Source: Azolla pinnata (taxonomy: Eukaryota > Streptophyta > Polypodiopsida > Salviniales > Salviniaceae). Taken from it: a stretch of 31,553 nucleotides of DNA. Under the pieces are notes generated by a model, which was given only the letters and a program-made list of their open reading frames with translations, made no database searches and was not told the origin of the DNA. Location of the stretch: positions 1 to 31,553 of the forward strand of contig JBBBWG010002059.1 in assembly GCA_037176905.1 (NCBI GenBank), in the 5' to 3' direction. Shown here piece after piece: positions 1 to 11,904 of the stretch (position 1 is its first letter; the number at the start of each line of letters is the position of its first letter). The translations under genes and the position numbers were made by a program.

Positions 1-90
1 CACCATCATCACCATCATCACCATCATCACCATCATCACCATCATCACCATCATCATCATCATCACCATCATCTTCGTCTTCGTCTTCGT
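1..90. repeat. CAC/CAT trinucleotide microsatellite, grading into TCT/TCG repeats
   Basis: The window opens inside a run of CACCATCAT units. It becomes CTTCGT repeats at about 72-90, just before the first gene. It probably lies in the 5' UTR or proximal promoter of the gene starting at 121. The left end is cut by the window edge. Confidence 0.9.
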
Positions 91-120
91 GAAGCTCATG
101 GAGCTTGAGAGAAGAGAGCT

Positions 121-548
121 ATGGCGTTCTTCGGCACGGCCGTGTGCCTGTGGGCGAAGCGCAACCACGCCGCCGGCCGCAAGGCGCCGCCCTTCCACAG
201 CCCCGCCAGCGCTGCGCAGGCCCAGCAGCTCGCCATCGCCCTCCTCTCCCTCCTCCGCGCGCACGGCCCCCTCCCCCTCGCCGCCTGCTGGTCCCATGCC
301 CAGGTCTATATCGATCATCCGCCATCGCCGTCGCCATCGCCATCGCCCTCACCTTTGCCATCATCGTCCTTTTTCTGCAGGATGCGGGCTTCCGGAGCAA
401 GCGCCACATGAAGCTCGTCTTGCATTGGATGAAGGAGCGCCGACAGGTGCAGGTCGTCTGCAAGCACTTGCCGGAGCTCGCTGGATTGCACGGAGACAAG
501 GAGTTCTTCTACGCTGCCGCCGCCGATGGTTTCCCCTCCCAAAGATGA
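121..548 (+). CDS. Small conserved plant protein, probably organelle-targeted, winged-helix-like; exons 121-303 and 381-548
   Basis: Two exons joined in phase 0 give about 116 residues. The donor is CAG|GTCTAT after 303, the acceptor is TTTCTGCAG before 381, and the stop is at 546-548. The intron is only 77 nt and is made largely of CCATCG repeats, so the unspliced frame also reads through it. The first 60 residues have many Arg, Ala, His and Ser and no Asp or Glu, which fits a mitochondrial or plastid presequence. Residues about 40-90 (LLRAHGPLPLAACW, then DAGFRSKRHMKLVLHWMK) look like the helix-turn-helix of a winged-helix fold. From memory, similar short proteins of unknown function occur across land plants; I cannot name the family. 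The ATG at 121 is chosen because its frame alone joins the conserved second exon. The upstream ATGs at 89 and 105 are in other frames or lack this N-terminus. Confidence 0.72.
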
Positions 549-916
549 AGCCTGAACGCGTTCCTGAAGCCGCTCGCTCTCCCTCATGAAAAACCTGCTG
601 CTCCAAGGTTATGTCTCTTCTCTTCTTCCCTGTTTTTGGACCCTGCTTCATTCAAACAAGCTTTTCCATATCCGAACAAACGAGAATTGGCCCTACTAGG
701 GCCTTTGTAGAATCTGCAGGGTCAGAGATCTGGTACAGAAATCAGGATAAACTTGTGCAAAGCCTCTTCATCATGAGATGATGATCTTCTTAACCGTAAG
801 AACCCACAACTTTTGTGTCCTTGAAACTGATTCGGAAATCGAAATCCTCTCTCAGAAACAGAGAGTTTTCTTTTCCATTATGTACAACATATGTTGTGGT
901 GTTGCGTTGCCAAAAC
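549..916. other. 3' flank of the small gene, no other gene seen
   Basis: Ordinary AT-rich sequence after the stop at 548, probably 3' UTR and then spacer. The short open frames starting at 778 and 815 overlap each other, run into the duplicated segment and have no recognisable motif, so I do not call them genes. Confidence 0.5.
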
Positions 917-1838
917 TTGACAATAATGAACTCGCATATGACGGCTTGGCTCCGATTCGATTCAGTTCTGAAGCTACCAGTTATTCAGCTCAGTTTTCGG
1001 CTTTTGCAGTCGAATCAATTTGGAACTCTTTCGGATTCAAGCAGCAACTGATTCTGATGGTTTCATCCAATGTGTGTACTGTACATGTGAGCACAGAATC
1101 AAAGTTTCTTGCTCACATTTTTCATTTGTGACACATAACCTTAAACTATCAATGCCTATGTTTCTTAGCTAATCATCAATTCTCTGTTTTAGGTTCATTT
1201 GTGAGTTGAAACTGCTTCAAGTCACTCGGACTTAGAAAAGAACCAATGCTTATAGAATACAAAATTCTTTGACATCCAGACTGCAGAAGAATATATCTAC
1301 TATTCAACTGTTGACACTGTCAAATGTAAGGCAAACTTCATATGGAGGAACTTCCATTTGATGTTGCATCTTTTCCCTTGACAATAATTAACTCACATAT
1401 GACAGCTTGGCTCCGATTCGATTCAGTTCTGAAATCTAGTTATTCAGCTCAATTTTTGGCTTTTGCAGTCGAATCATTTGGAACTTCTTTCGGATTCAAG
1501 CAGCAACTGATTCCGATGGTTTCATCCAATGTGTATACTGTACATTTGAGCACAGAATCAAAGTTTTTAGCTCACAGTTTTCATTTGTAACGCATAACCT
1601 CAATTTGCCTATGTTTCTTAGCTAATCAATTCTCTGTTTTAGGTTCATTTGTGAGTTGAAATTGCTGCAAGTCACTCGACTCGAACTTAGAAAAGAACCA
1701 ATGCTTAGAATACAAATCTCTTTGACATCCAAACTGCAAAAAAATTTATCTACTATTCAACCGTTTGACATTATCAATGTAAAGGAGGCATCCTTCATAT
1801 GGAGGAACTTCCATTTGATGTCTATATCTTTTCCTTTG
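917..1838. repeat. Two tandem copies of a ~460-bp unit
   Basis: Copy 1 runs about 917-1376 and copy 2 about 1377-1838. Both begin CTTGACAATAAT. They share in order GGCTTGGCTCCGATTCGATT, TTTCATCCAATGTGT, CTCTGTTTTAGGTTCATTTG and ATGGAGGAACTTCCATTTGATG. The copies differ by scattered substitutions and small indels, so the duplication is not recent. No open frame is conserved between the copies. The unit may be noncoding or part of the 3' region of the gene at 121-548. Confidence 0.88.
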
Positions 1839-2487
1839 CAAGTAGAGTCATGCTTCAACAATACATGTATCAACAACTTCATATGCACTGATCAATATAC
1901 ACCCGATGATGCGAGAACACATACATAAAACTGTGGGCACCGCGACAAGGTGTTGTACAGTAATGAAGACGAGCCAATTCGTGTTCTTCTCGATTGCCCC
2001 ATTTGTGTATTGAAGGTAGCATGCTATAAAATATGCAGCCATTGGCATGCAAGCACAGCTTGATCACCAAGTTCGCGGAGTTTTCTGCAAATAATCACTT
2101 ACACCAAAAGTCAAGCTTGAAATTAAGTAAGAGCTCAGCCACAATAAATTGCTATATTTTATTACAGACCAGTTTGAAGGTTACACTGGAGAAAAAAAAA
2201 AGTTACATGACCGTATTAGACCTGGAAATATGGAACAATGCACCAATCGACTAACTCATGGGTTCTACTCTAAACACCGACATCCAGAACACTTCAGGAA
2301 AGCAATAACGATGGTTTCTGGTCAGAAGTAAACATCTTAGTGTAAGAGAAAAAAAGCTACATACAAGCCTATTAACACAAGCCTCCCTCAAAGCTTTTTA
2401 TAAAAATGGTGAATCTTTGGAAGTGTCTCAAATATTAACACACTATGAGTGACAACCACATTTCTGTCTGAAGGGAGACGTGGGATT
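1839..2487. other. Spacer between convergent genes; probable 3' UTR of the SCAMP gene
   Basis: The + strand gene at 121-548 and the - strand SCAMP gene converge here. A possible polyadenylation signal AATAAA on the - strand lies at 2158-2163, about 325 nt past the SCAMP stop. The short open frames in this stretch lack motifs and are dismissed. Confidence 0.45.
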
Positions 2488-5400
2488 CTACAGGGAGTTG
2501 GCATTTGATCTCGCCGCACTTTGTTTCATCTCAGCAGCTTTTCCAGAACCCCGGAAGAACATATACACTTGCTGCAACCATTCATAACACTAATTATCAC
2601 TACATGCTAATAAATTAATAATCCTCGGAAGACTAGGGTTGTTAGAAATAGGTGAGATTCCGTACCTTCAAAACCCATAAGCTGAGTAATGCCTCCAAGC
2701 AAAAGCATGCAAAGCCCACGAAGTAAAATATCTGGAATACGGTGTGGCTTATCAGGTTTTTAAAAAATGCCTCATACGGCTGCATTTGAAATGCTTTTAC
2801 TTACACCAACAAGAGTAGAGCTTGAAAACAAATCAATGGCAGCAAGGATTCCACTGGAATCGACAAATAAAAAATCCTCATCATTCTTAGATTAACCATG
2901 CATCTATCTATATACGGCTGGGAACACAATTTTATTAACTTGACCAAGACTTACGTTAAAGACTTTCCCTTGAAGATAATAGGGGGTGCAACCGCTGCAA
3001 AGATTGTGAACAGCAGATGTAACTAGAAAAAATAAAGTCAGTTAGGATAAATATTGATACATGGGATTAGGAATGAATTTATGAAAGATGGGAAAGAGAA
3101 CTTACAAGGTAAAACAAGAAAAACCACCCAAACCTCAGTGCACTCTCCTTTCTGGGTCATCAATCAAATTTATGAAACATCACACCAATCAGGAAGAGAA
3201 ATCAGTGATTGCTTTTTCTTACCTCATTGCTCGATAAAGGGGCTTATACCACAAGGCATATGAGCCAGGAATGCCTGCAAGTGCATAAATGATCGCGAGT
3301 AGCCACAACTTTACTCCTACAACATAGAAAGCAATAATTAGCAGAACTTCATTGGTGTATATTGCCGAAGGGCAATCACTGTTCCAACATACAAATAGAG
3401 TATTCATTTCTACTGTGAAGGGCAATCATATTACCATCATTTTGAAGAATAATCCAAGCTGTTGTAACAGCTACAAAGTTCCAGATTAAACAGATTGAAA
3501 TTCCTACATGATAAAGGAAACACGACTTTATTTTTTGAAAAATGAAAACATTCCCTAATATATCCTCAAATATGGTTAGATTATCAGAACGAAGGCATTG
3601 CTTAATATAGGTTCATCATGTCAAGCATTCCAGCACTAAAACCACTTGCAGTTAAAAGGCAAGCAAAAAAAATTAGGCATGAATAATTCTAAAAATAAAA
3701 CTGATAGGAATCGTGCAAGCTTATAGAAACAAACAAAAGATTATGGGAGTACAATTCTCTAAACATAGTCAATTTTCAAATGGAAATATCACGAGTGCTA
3801 CCCAAACTAATGAATATAAACCAGCTTTCCATTCATGCCAGAAAAGGTATAATTTGCCAAAAAACCCAGATAACGGAGGAATACCTCCCAGGGATGGTGA
3901 ACATAGAGCTGAAGAAAATGTTAGAACAGAATCCTTCTTATATGACACAATATAATCTCGAATATTATCTGTAAGTAAATTTATGGTTGGTTTTGTTTGA
4001 CAGGCACTGGTTTTGTCTCCATCAGAAACCAGAAATGATACAAAACCACCTCAGAACCATCACCTCAAACGAATAACTGCTCTTTATTATGTAGATACAT
4101 AATCTGTGGCAAAGATAATCACCTGAAAATGGAAAATAGAAAATCTAAACGTCTTCTAAGCTGTAACATGGTTGTAAAGTATGTAATGGCCCCAGAAACA
4201 CACGAGAACAGTGGCCCTAGGATTGGACTGAGTCCACCCTGCTCCATATCGAATCTTGATGCATGTCTATGCATTGGCATCAACTCATAGAATTAGCTGC
4301 CAGCATGAGCCAGACATACTAAATTCAAGTTCATAGAAGCCACCATGTCCAGAGCGTGCTTTGAATATTGGGAATGCTTTGTGGAAGAGAGGATGATCCC
4401 TTGGATGAAGATTCACTACTCTGAATGATGCAGAAAAGATGCAGTTGGCATTATACGGCTTGTGACATAATGCATTTATCCTAGGTCAGTGAAGACATTC
4501 CCCTTTTCAATGTTTATTATGATTCATATCCTTGAGTAAATTCTTCAAGAGAGAGCTTCACCCCATCAACCAGAGGTATCCAACGTGGCCAAAACATGCC
4601 TACTACAAGGACCTTAATAAACAATTATATTGAAGAATAGTGTCAACCATCAATCACTTCTTTAGGATGCTGAAGAATAGTAAGCATTTTGTATGCTCTT
4701 AACCTGCCCACAAATAGAACCATAGAAAGTAGCAGGGTCCTAGTGAAAGAGAACTTCCAGCAAGAGAAATTTGATTACCCAGGCAATATTTTGAGGTCTT
4801 CAGTTGGAGGAAAACTAGATCATTCTTTAACAATCTCAACATTTTCTTCCTCTGCTGTTCATGCATAGCATTATGTGCCCATGCATAATCGTATCCTAGG
4901 AGGCACCCAAAAATGTCGTAGATACCCTAAGAGCAAGATCTACAAAATCAATAGAACTGCAAACATACCTAGCCAACTTGCAAAAGCAGAGTACTGTATG
5001 CGTTGTGCATAAACAGGTATATCCCTTGCAATATCATGGTGAATGATCGGAAAAAATGGCGGCCAATTTCTATCTTCGATAAGCAACCCCGCTGCAGATG
5101 GAAAAACGATGTACATTTGTGCAAGCTCAAAATTTGTCAAATGCACCAGAAACTTGTTTTAAGCTAGGAAATCAAGCATACGGCTTGCCTTTGGCAGCAG
5201 CTTCCTCTCTTCTTTTCAGCTCCTGAAAGAGGACATTCATTAATGACTTAATGACAAATATTCTATTCATTCTATGTTAACAAACCTTCTCTCTTTGCTT
5301 TAGTTCGCCTTCTTTAGCTTGCAGTGCACTCTCTCTTTGATCTAGATCCTTGAAAAGGCCAAAGAAAAAAATATGAGCCACTCCAGCAGGACGTAATTCA

Positions 5401-8400
5401 AATTGTGGAAGGACATAAAATTTATCAATTACCTTGCCATTTCCAATGGGTATATTAATTTTCGCATCACTGCCTGCACTCGTCGCATGCTGTTGCATTA
5501 CATATATGAGTATTTACTTATAAAACTACCTTTCCCTGGATTACGAACTGTCACACAATTGAACTGATAAAGAAACAATGACATCCGAACTGGATGTAGA
5601 TGTTTCATTTACGGTACCATAGAAAATTCATTCTGGTCCCAAATATTAAATAAAACAAAGCCTTTTCTCCACATCTCCCTCTCTCCATGCAGAAAAAAGA
5701 AGAAAAAAATATGTATTCATGCTTTTCTTGTGGTCTAAAACCAAATTAGACATTACAGCTAACATATTTTGTCCCATCTTTGGGAACACCAAAAGAAACT
5801 AAGTATAACTAAAAATTAAAATGAACAATAATGAAGATAAAAGAGAAACCGGCATACAAGGATACACAAGTGCGTGTGGAAAGAACCTGAGATAAAGAAT
5901 AAGGGAAAGACAGAAAGGGCCATAGAAGTAATTCTCGAAAGGCATACAAGATATTTTATACGCATCTAGCATCAAAAGTCAACAAATAAATTGAAAACCG
6001 AATAGTCACAGGTGCAGAACATCTGTAAGGGTATACAAAAAGGAAATATTACAAAAACTTTTAATGCATCTCGCATCTAATCCTAGCCTTATCTGTAATT
6101 TCTTCGAATTTATTATTGCCCAGACCCAAAAAGTGGGAGAGAGCAGATAATCTTGCTAGAATTTTGAATTAGTTAGATGAAGGACTCAGACAAGCCTTCA
6201 TTAACTTTCTCCAAGAACATAACTTACTCGTAAATTATCCTAGAACTGCTATTTACTCTAATAGTATTCCAATTTCTACATTTCTATCTCAAAGCTCACT
6301 TCTTAGTAACGACCAAAGCATATCACAAGGTGAAAATAGAGTATTTTCTCTTGTTTCATTTAAGTCACTGTTGTCCATAGTTACTCTTTGGTGTAAGAAA
6401 GTGATCTATGGTGAAACATTTTGGTTTAGAGCCAATTTTCGCACATGTTATTTACTATCAGGTTCAGCTCCATGGGGCAATCATTTCTTCCAAAATATGA
6501 CTTGCATTGTAGTATAGTTGGGCCCTTGATTCTATAATTCCGTTATTATGCAGTTAATCCAATCAAGCAACAATCTTTTGGAAAACCCTGTTTAATAGTT
6601 TGAACCGTGTCAATGCCTGTCAATAGGCATGCTTATGATGCTGTGGATGTCAAAAACATCCCTTGCCATAAAAGTTACGTTTGACACTTTTCCATAAGAC
6701 ATCTTTCTCTCAAAATCTCTAAGAACTACACAAGTATTACTTTTTTATGATATTTCCCCATAAAAATATGTTTTTATAAATATCCCCGATAACTAACACA
6801 ACGTTATTTGTGTTTCATGCATAAGCAGAATGTATCACAGAGATGTTCATGCTGATATTAATGTATGCGTATGATATTCTGCTACTCTCAAGGAGAGAGA
6901 AAGACATCTACTTTTTTTGAGTCATTTTTTCATATAAGTGAATTCTTCCCTTGGTAAAACTAAGGGAACAATGTTAAACACAGCTAGAAGTATGAAGATA
7001 TTGGACACAGCAAACGGTAGTGTTAACAGACCCTATATATACACAGAATTACGAGTTGTTTCTCCCTAAAAAAAGCTACCTATGCTCCGCTTTATCCAGG
7101 AAATGTTTTATGCCCGTGCATCTACGCAATCTCATGATCCACGTAAAGAATGATGTTCCTCACCTGTAATACTGGATTTTCTCTGCAGAGTAAAAACTTC
7201 TGGGCAAGCCTTCATCAGACATAGAACTGAGAAATCCTTGACAGTCCCTTTAACTTGATGATTGTTCACACCATCGAGAACGGAGGATGTAATACAGGCT
7301 CAGAACAGAAACTTTTAGCAACAATTTCCTTTCCTCTCAGGCTAGAAGACAATCAAGGACTACACAAGTAAGGACTTGATCACAGAATTGAAAGGGGCTA
7401 CGATTGATTTGGGCAGTACCAATTCGTCATGCATGACGATTGCAATAAGCCAATATAAAGGCCTCCATCTTGGAGTTCATCTTGGATTAAGGCATTCATG
7501 AGTGGATCCTCTCAGGTATTGTATGTCTGCTACATACATATTTTTGGGTACTCTGCATACTCCACAACTCCTAATACCCATGGGCTCTATATAATTAGTA
7601 ATTAACTAAGCCCAGTTACATAGCCTACATACAATTTAGTTCTGCTCCTCGATCTCATCATTAAGCAAACCCAATGCCTGAAATTTTAGGTTTCCAGCAT
7701 GCAAAGAATATTGGATGATTATACAGTGATAATTACTGGATTAAAGAAGCCGCCATCGACATACTGTGGTTGTCTCGAACCCTGTCCACGCCCTGCAGCT
7801 TCCTAATCATCATAAAAAGTAGAACTACATTTATTAGGAAAGAAAAAAGCAGTTGTTCTTCCTTTCTGATGTCTCGTTTATGAAACCATGAATGAGACAT
7901 GCTATTAACGGAAAGGCTTCAAAGAAATGAACGGATGATTTCTTGCTCCAATCATGGATATCCAAATGATAAGTTGATGTCATTCTAAATCCACTAAAGA
8001 GGGAAATTGTTAAAGCAAAACGGTTGCGATCGAGGAACACAATAATACATGCTGAACTGAAAGCGAGAAGGGATCCAAGTTATGCTATTATGAAACCACC
8101 GACGAACATGTTGCTCGAAAATTCTCAGAGAAATGGACATGTAAGACATGTAAAACAAGATGTGGTTTTTGATTGAACCAAACACTTGCGGCTTCTCATG
8201 TTATCTCCTGTTATCTCCTGTTACCATGTGTTTAATATTGAAGCAGGGCACAGCGCAGAATAATGCATAGAGTATGCTCGAAAACAATTCACAGGTCGAA
8301 GAAATCTTCTAGACGGAGAGAAGACATGTTGCATCACAGAAAATTCTAGATTTTGATGAAGTGCATGCCACAATTTTAAGGAGAGCTTCAAACACTCTGC

Positions 8401-8735
8401 AACATGCAAGGCATGTCAGTTTTCACAGGAAACTCTAGCTCATGGAAAGTGCCGGATGATTGTCCGGAGGGGCCATTTTATCCATGAAGGAATGACGAGC
8501 CATAATTCAAGCACAAGGAGCTCCCGACAAAAGCTGAATGTTCAATCCGTAATTCACCGCAAGGAACGAAAAACGAATAACGCATTAAGCTTATGCGGAA
8601 ACGGAGGCACGAGGAACGAAGAAGGTGGGAGCCTAGATCGGGTAGGATAGGAAACGAGCAGGAGGACGAGCAACTTACAGCAAAAGGATTCACATCTTCC
8701 TCGTCGAAGGGGTTGGGGTCGTAGGAGGAAGCCAT
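2488..8735 (-). CDS. SCAMP: Secretory carrier-associated membrane protein (SCAMP), 13 coding exons
   Basis: Four-pass membrane protein of the trans-Golgi, endosome and plasma membrane route, thought to act in vesicle trafficking. Exons on the - strand: 8735-8679, 7802-7737, 5489-5433, 5348-5286, 5222-5189, 5091-4969, 3503-3435, 3316-3223, 3151-3106, 3022-2955, 2853-2805, 2731-2666, 2571-2488. All phases agree, giving about 291 aa. Two NPF motifs (residues 8-10 and 16-18, endocytic EH-domain ligands) are followed by a charged coiled coil (about 61-93). Next comes the family signature [20 protein letters not shown]. Membrane segments lie at about 125-151, 158-179, 193-217 and 243-265. The loop YKPLYRAMR (180-188) matches the SCAMP inter-helix peptide. 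The tail is basic and short. The start is fixed by the N-terminal [19 protein letters not shown]. The proline-rich linker with GSVPPATN that plant SCAMPs usually carry was not found. Family identity is near certain; exon edges are inferred. Confidence 0.96.
5092..5188 (-). other. GC-AG intron of the SCAMP gene (97 nt)
   Basis: Between the exons ending at 5189 and starting at 5091 the donor reads AAAG|GCAAGC and the acceptor CATCTGCAG. The GC donor keeps frame and gives [17 protein letters not shown], as the family requires. The nearest GT donor, five bases further in, would shift frame. GC donors with a strong AG|GCAAG context are a known minor class processed by the major spliceosome. Confidence 0.85.
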
Positions 8736-8870
8736 GCAGGAGCGCAGAGCTCAGAGGATCTGCGGCGATGGCGGAGAAGCGTCTAGGGTTTCTGCGGTTG
8801 AGGTCGTCGCCGAGCGAGACGAAGACGAGGACGGGGACGAGAGCTCTTCAATTTTGTTTCCATGAAATGT

Positions 8871-8871
8871 T

Positions 8872-8910
<39 letters not shown>

Positions 8911-8918
8911 TCTTCTTC
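8871..8918. repeat. CTT/CCT microsatellite upstream of the SCAMP start
   Basis: A run of TTC/TCC triplets on the + strand, read as GAA/GGA on the SCAMP strand, about 140-180 nt upstream of its ATG. It probably falls in the 5' UTR or core promoter. The polyglutamate and polyleucine open frames it creates on either strand are artefacts of the repeat. Confidence 0.85.
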
Positions 8919-10390
8919 ATTTCTCTGTATTCTGCAAATGTGGCCAAACAGTTTCATCTTATTACATTTCTGACCCGTTGACTTTTGAGCAGTTTCTTTT
9001 TTTGACCCGTTGACTTTTGATGTAAGCTTTTGATTCTGAAGCGATTCATTGCCAATCTCTCTTCGCATATCCGCAAAGTTAAATTTTCTTCTTGATCGAT
9101 AGGAACTTATTTGTTTGATCTAAACTACCCCAAACCGTGGTCCAAATTGCAAAACTTGGTTCAAGGAATTCTATGCATATAGCTTGTATTCTCTCGCAAC
9201 ATATTTGGTGCCCATATGTTGCTCCACCTGCGGCAGTGCTATCATGAAAATCTACAAGCCTGTGCGGCGCATGTCAAAATGTAGATAAGAAAGACTGTGA
9301 AAGAGCTTTTTCTAGAAGTTAGCAATAGAATTATGGGATCAAGTCGTGTATGCCAAATAGAATGGAACGACATAGTTGATCAGGTACTGCTCCTATGCAA
9401 TTCTTTATTTATGCAATAGTCTTGTCCAACATTTTACAAATGCATCTTGAATTTCTCAAACTTGAATTAATTATCTTAGCCTAACTTTTTGTTAGTATTG
9501 CAGTGTAGCTTGTGGTAAGAACGATAGAAACTAAAATATAAATTGATGCCAAAATGCTCTCACTTGTGCTGAGCAGAGTGACTTTATTTATTCTCAGCTT
9601 GGTGATGGTTACTTAACATTATCAAGAAGATGTAGTTTTATCAAGAATTCACTAAGAGGGTGGTCTTCGTCCCATTCGAATGTTGTTGGAGGAGGTATGC
9701 GTTAGTGCTGATCTGTTTGGTGACTCGGTTAAGGACAAATCTATGTGGGCATCAAAGATTGACTAAGACCCTTTTTGCAGATTGGATATTATACCATAAC
9801 TTTGTATCGTTTACGATATTCTAACGCATTAACCGATTCGTTTTTTTTGCCGAGATCGTATGCCCTCATGTCATTGTTGAGCAGTATGCATCAAGTAGAT
9901 GCTTGTGTTGAGGTATTAAAGGCATGAATTAGAATAGGGAGTATGTTGTCCCAATTTTGATGGAGGGGAATCTGAACAGGAATCTGTTGAACCCCTCCTT
10001 TCTTTTTCTCAATGGTTATCATAATTAGAATAACATTTAGTAAGCCTATAACAGTTGTCATGTTAGGCAATGGAGCTGCTACACACCGTCTAGTTAAGTA
10101 CTTCGTCATTATTAATATATACATGTTGCCTGCTGCATATGTCTAAAGAGGACCCATTAGGTTCCAACCTACCATTTCAAATGGTTCCATGACTTTAAGT
10201 AAGCCAACAAGTTGTGATGGTAGGCTTCACGGTGATTTATTTAAGCGGTCACTGTTGTTTCCATTTATGGCAGGACTTTCACTTGTTCCATGAATTATGG
10301 AAGGGGGGCCATCCTTAAAAAATTGATTGTTTCCGTAGGGTCGGCACTAATGCTGGACCGGTTTAACAATTTGCACAGTTAACACATTGT
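8919..10390. other. SCAMP upstream region and spacer, no gene recognised
   Basis: AT-rich sequence with no long open frame, no tRNA or rRNA signature and no recognised transposon coding sequence. A near-repeat of GACCCGTTGACTTTTGA occurs twice at about 8971-9020. It contains TTGAC, the core of the W-box bound by WRKY factors, but that is too short to prove regulation. Confidence 0.4.
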
Positions 10391-11395
10391 CGCATTGTTG
10401 CGTGCGTGCGCGTAGAAGGGCGGGACCACGGGGGTCTTGGACTAGGGAGAGGAGAGTGATGGAAGCTTAGTTTGAGCGAGGGGAGGAGAAAGAATCGAGC
10501 AGAGATGAAAGAGGAAGAATCGAGATACTCAACAAGGTCACTATATTACACCCGAAGATTGTTACAACAGTGGTGGCCGCTTCGGCCGCACCCCAAACCC
10601 TAAAACCCTACACGAAACCCTAACCGACCAAGAAGAAAAAAAAAAAAAAAACCCTAAGTGGTATGCCCTTTCACACCCAAAAATGGCAACCCCTCACAAT
10701 GGCGTCCCTCCTCTCCTTTTATAGCACAAGGAGGGAGGTCGTTTGATCTGTCCCATCGACGCGTTCACATCGACCGACCTACCCCATCCTTCGGTCGTCC
10801 TACCGACTAAACAATTATATCCTTTCATATCAGCCGGCTTATCCTAGCGGCCCGAATTCCGTTAAGATAGGCTGGCCTACCCGGTAGGCCTGATTCCTTT
10901 CAGACCTGCTGACCCCTTTGAAGCCGATTCCGTTTCCGGGGAATCCTGCCGATTCCGCCTAGGGACGGTTTTCTTCACGACAACGTTCTTTCGTGTAAGA
11001 AGATTCTACTTGCATATGGTCGTTGTATGCATCCATGTTTGCACCGTGTATAACGTTCTGTGCATTCCACATCATAATGTCCGAACTGGAAGCATATTAT
11101 ACACTACAGGACATGTTTGAAAGCCTTCTCTTCGGCTTTTGGGAGTGGGGCAAGTGTGCGAAACTAGGATAGGCTGAGTCCTAGCCTTTGATGGTTGAGG
11201 TTCAACGCCCTGCTAAAAACCTCTTTCAAAGGCATCATTGTCGTATTATTTGGGCTGTATCTGTCTAGGTGGAACCATTGGGGTTCTAAGCCGGGAGATG
11301 AACAATTTGTTGAGAGAGTCAAAATATGATTTTAATTATGGAATATTACTATAAAGGTGTCCCCACATTTAGGAGAATAAATATAAATAAAATAT
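10391..11395. other. GC-richer block, probably repeat-derived, with telomere-like motifs
   Basis: Composition changes sharply from the AT-rich flanks. At 10592-10655 there are several AAACCCTAA-type motifs and a poly-A run. No open frame or known element ends were identified. The GC-rich, gene-like texture without coding content suggests a decayed dispersed repeat, but I cannot name the class. Confidence 0.35.
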
Positions 11396-11399
11396 AGAA

Positions 11400-11770
11400 A
11401 TTATTGAGAGAGTTAGGGTTTTAGAGAGACATTAAGATTAGAAAGAAATTAGGGTTTAGGGGAGAGAGTAGGAAGATGAGATTAGCAAAAGGATTAGGGT
11501 TTAGAAGAGAGATTAGGAAGATTGGGATTAGAAAAAGGATTAGGGTTTAGAGGAGATTAGGAAGATTGGGATTAGCAATGGGATTAGGGTTTAGAAGCGA
11601 GATTAGGAAGATTGGGATTAGAAAAAGGATTAGGGTTTAGATGAGATACTAGGAAGATTGAGATTAGAAAAAGGATTAGGGTTTAGATGAGAGATTAGGA
11701 AGATTGGGATTAGAAAAAGGATTAGGGTTTAGATGAGAGATTATGAAGATTGGGATTAGAAAAATGATTG
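11400..11770. repeat. Telomere-like satellite, 44-46 bp unit, G-rich on + strand
   Basis: Copies of GGATTAGGGTTTAGA start at 11491, 11537, 11581, 11627, 11673 and 11719, a spacing of 46, 44, 46, 46 and 46. Less regular copies lie before and after. Between these cores lies GAGATTAGGAAGATTGGGAT. The core contains the plant telomeric heptamer TTTAGGG with linker. It is an interstitial satellite, not a true telomere tract. Confidence 0.9.
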
Positions 11771-11904
11771 GAAGTTCGGGGGATTCCAATTGCGAATTAT
11801 CCGGGTTCATGACTCCTTTCGTGCAATCCTTGGATTTGTATGACGAGGCCTCCTCAATTGTACAATGTCCGTGAATCCATGGTAAAACTAGCCTTCGGGC
11901 TAGT

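Noticed and set aside
4295-4308. miR167-like match AGCTGCCAGCATGA
   Set aside because: It agrees with the middle of miR167 for 14 bases, but no complementary arm is seen nearby and it lies within a SCAMP intron. Chance match is more likely.
8768-9013. 81-codon frame on the + strand over the SCAMP upstream region
   Set aside because: It consists largely of Leu from the CTT repeat and overlaps the likely SCAMP 5' UTR; no motif or splice partner.
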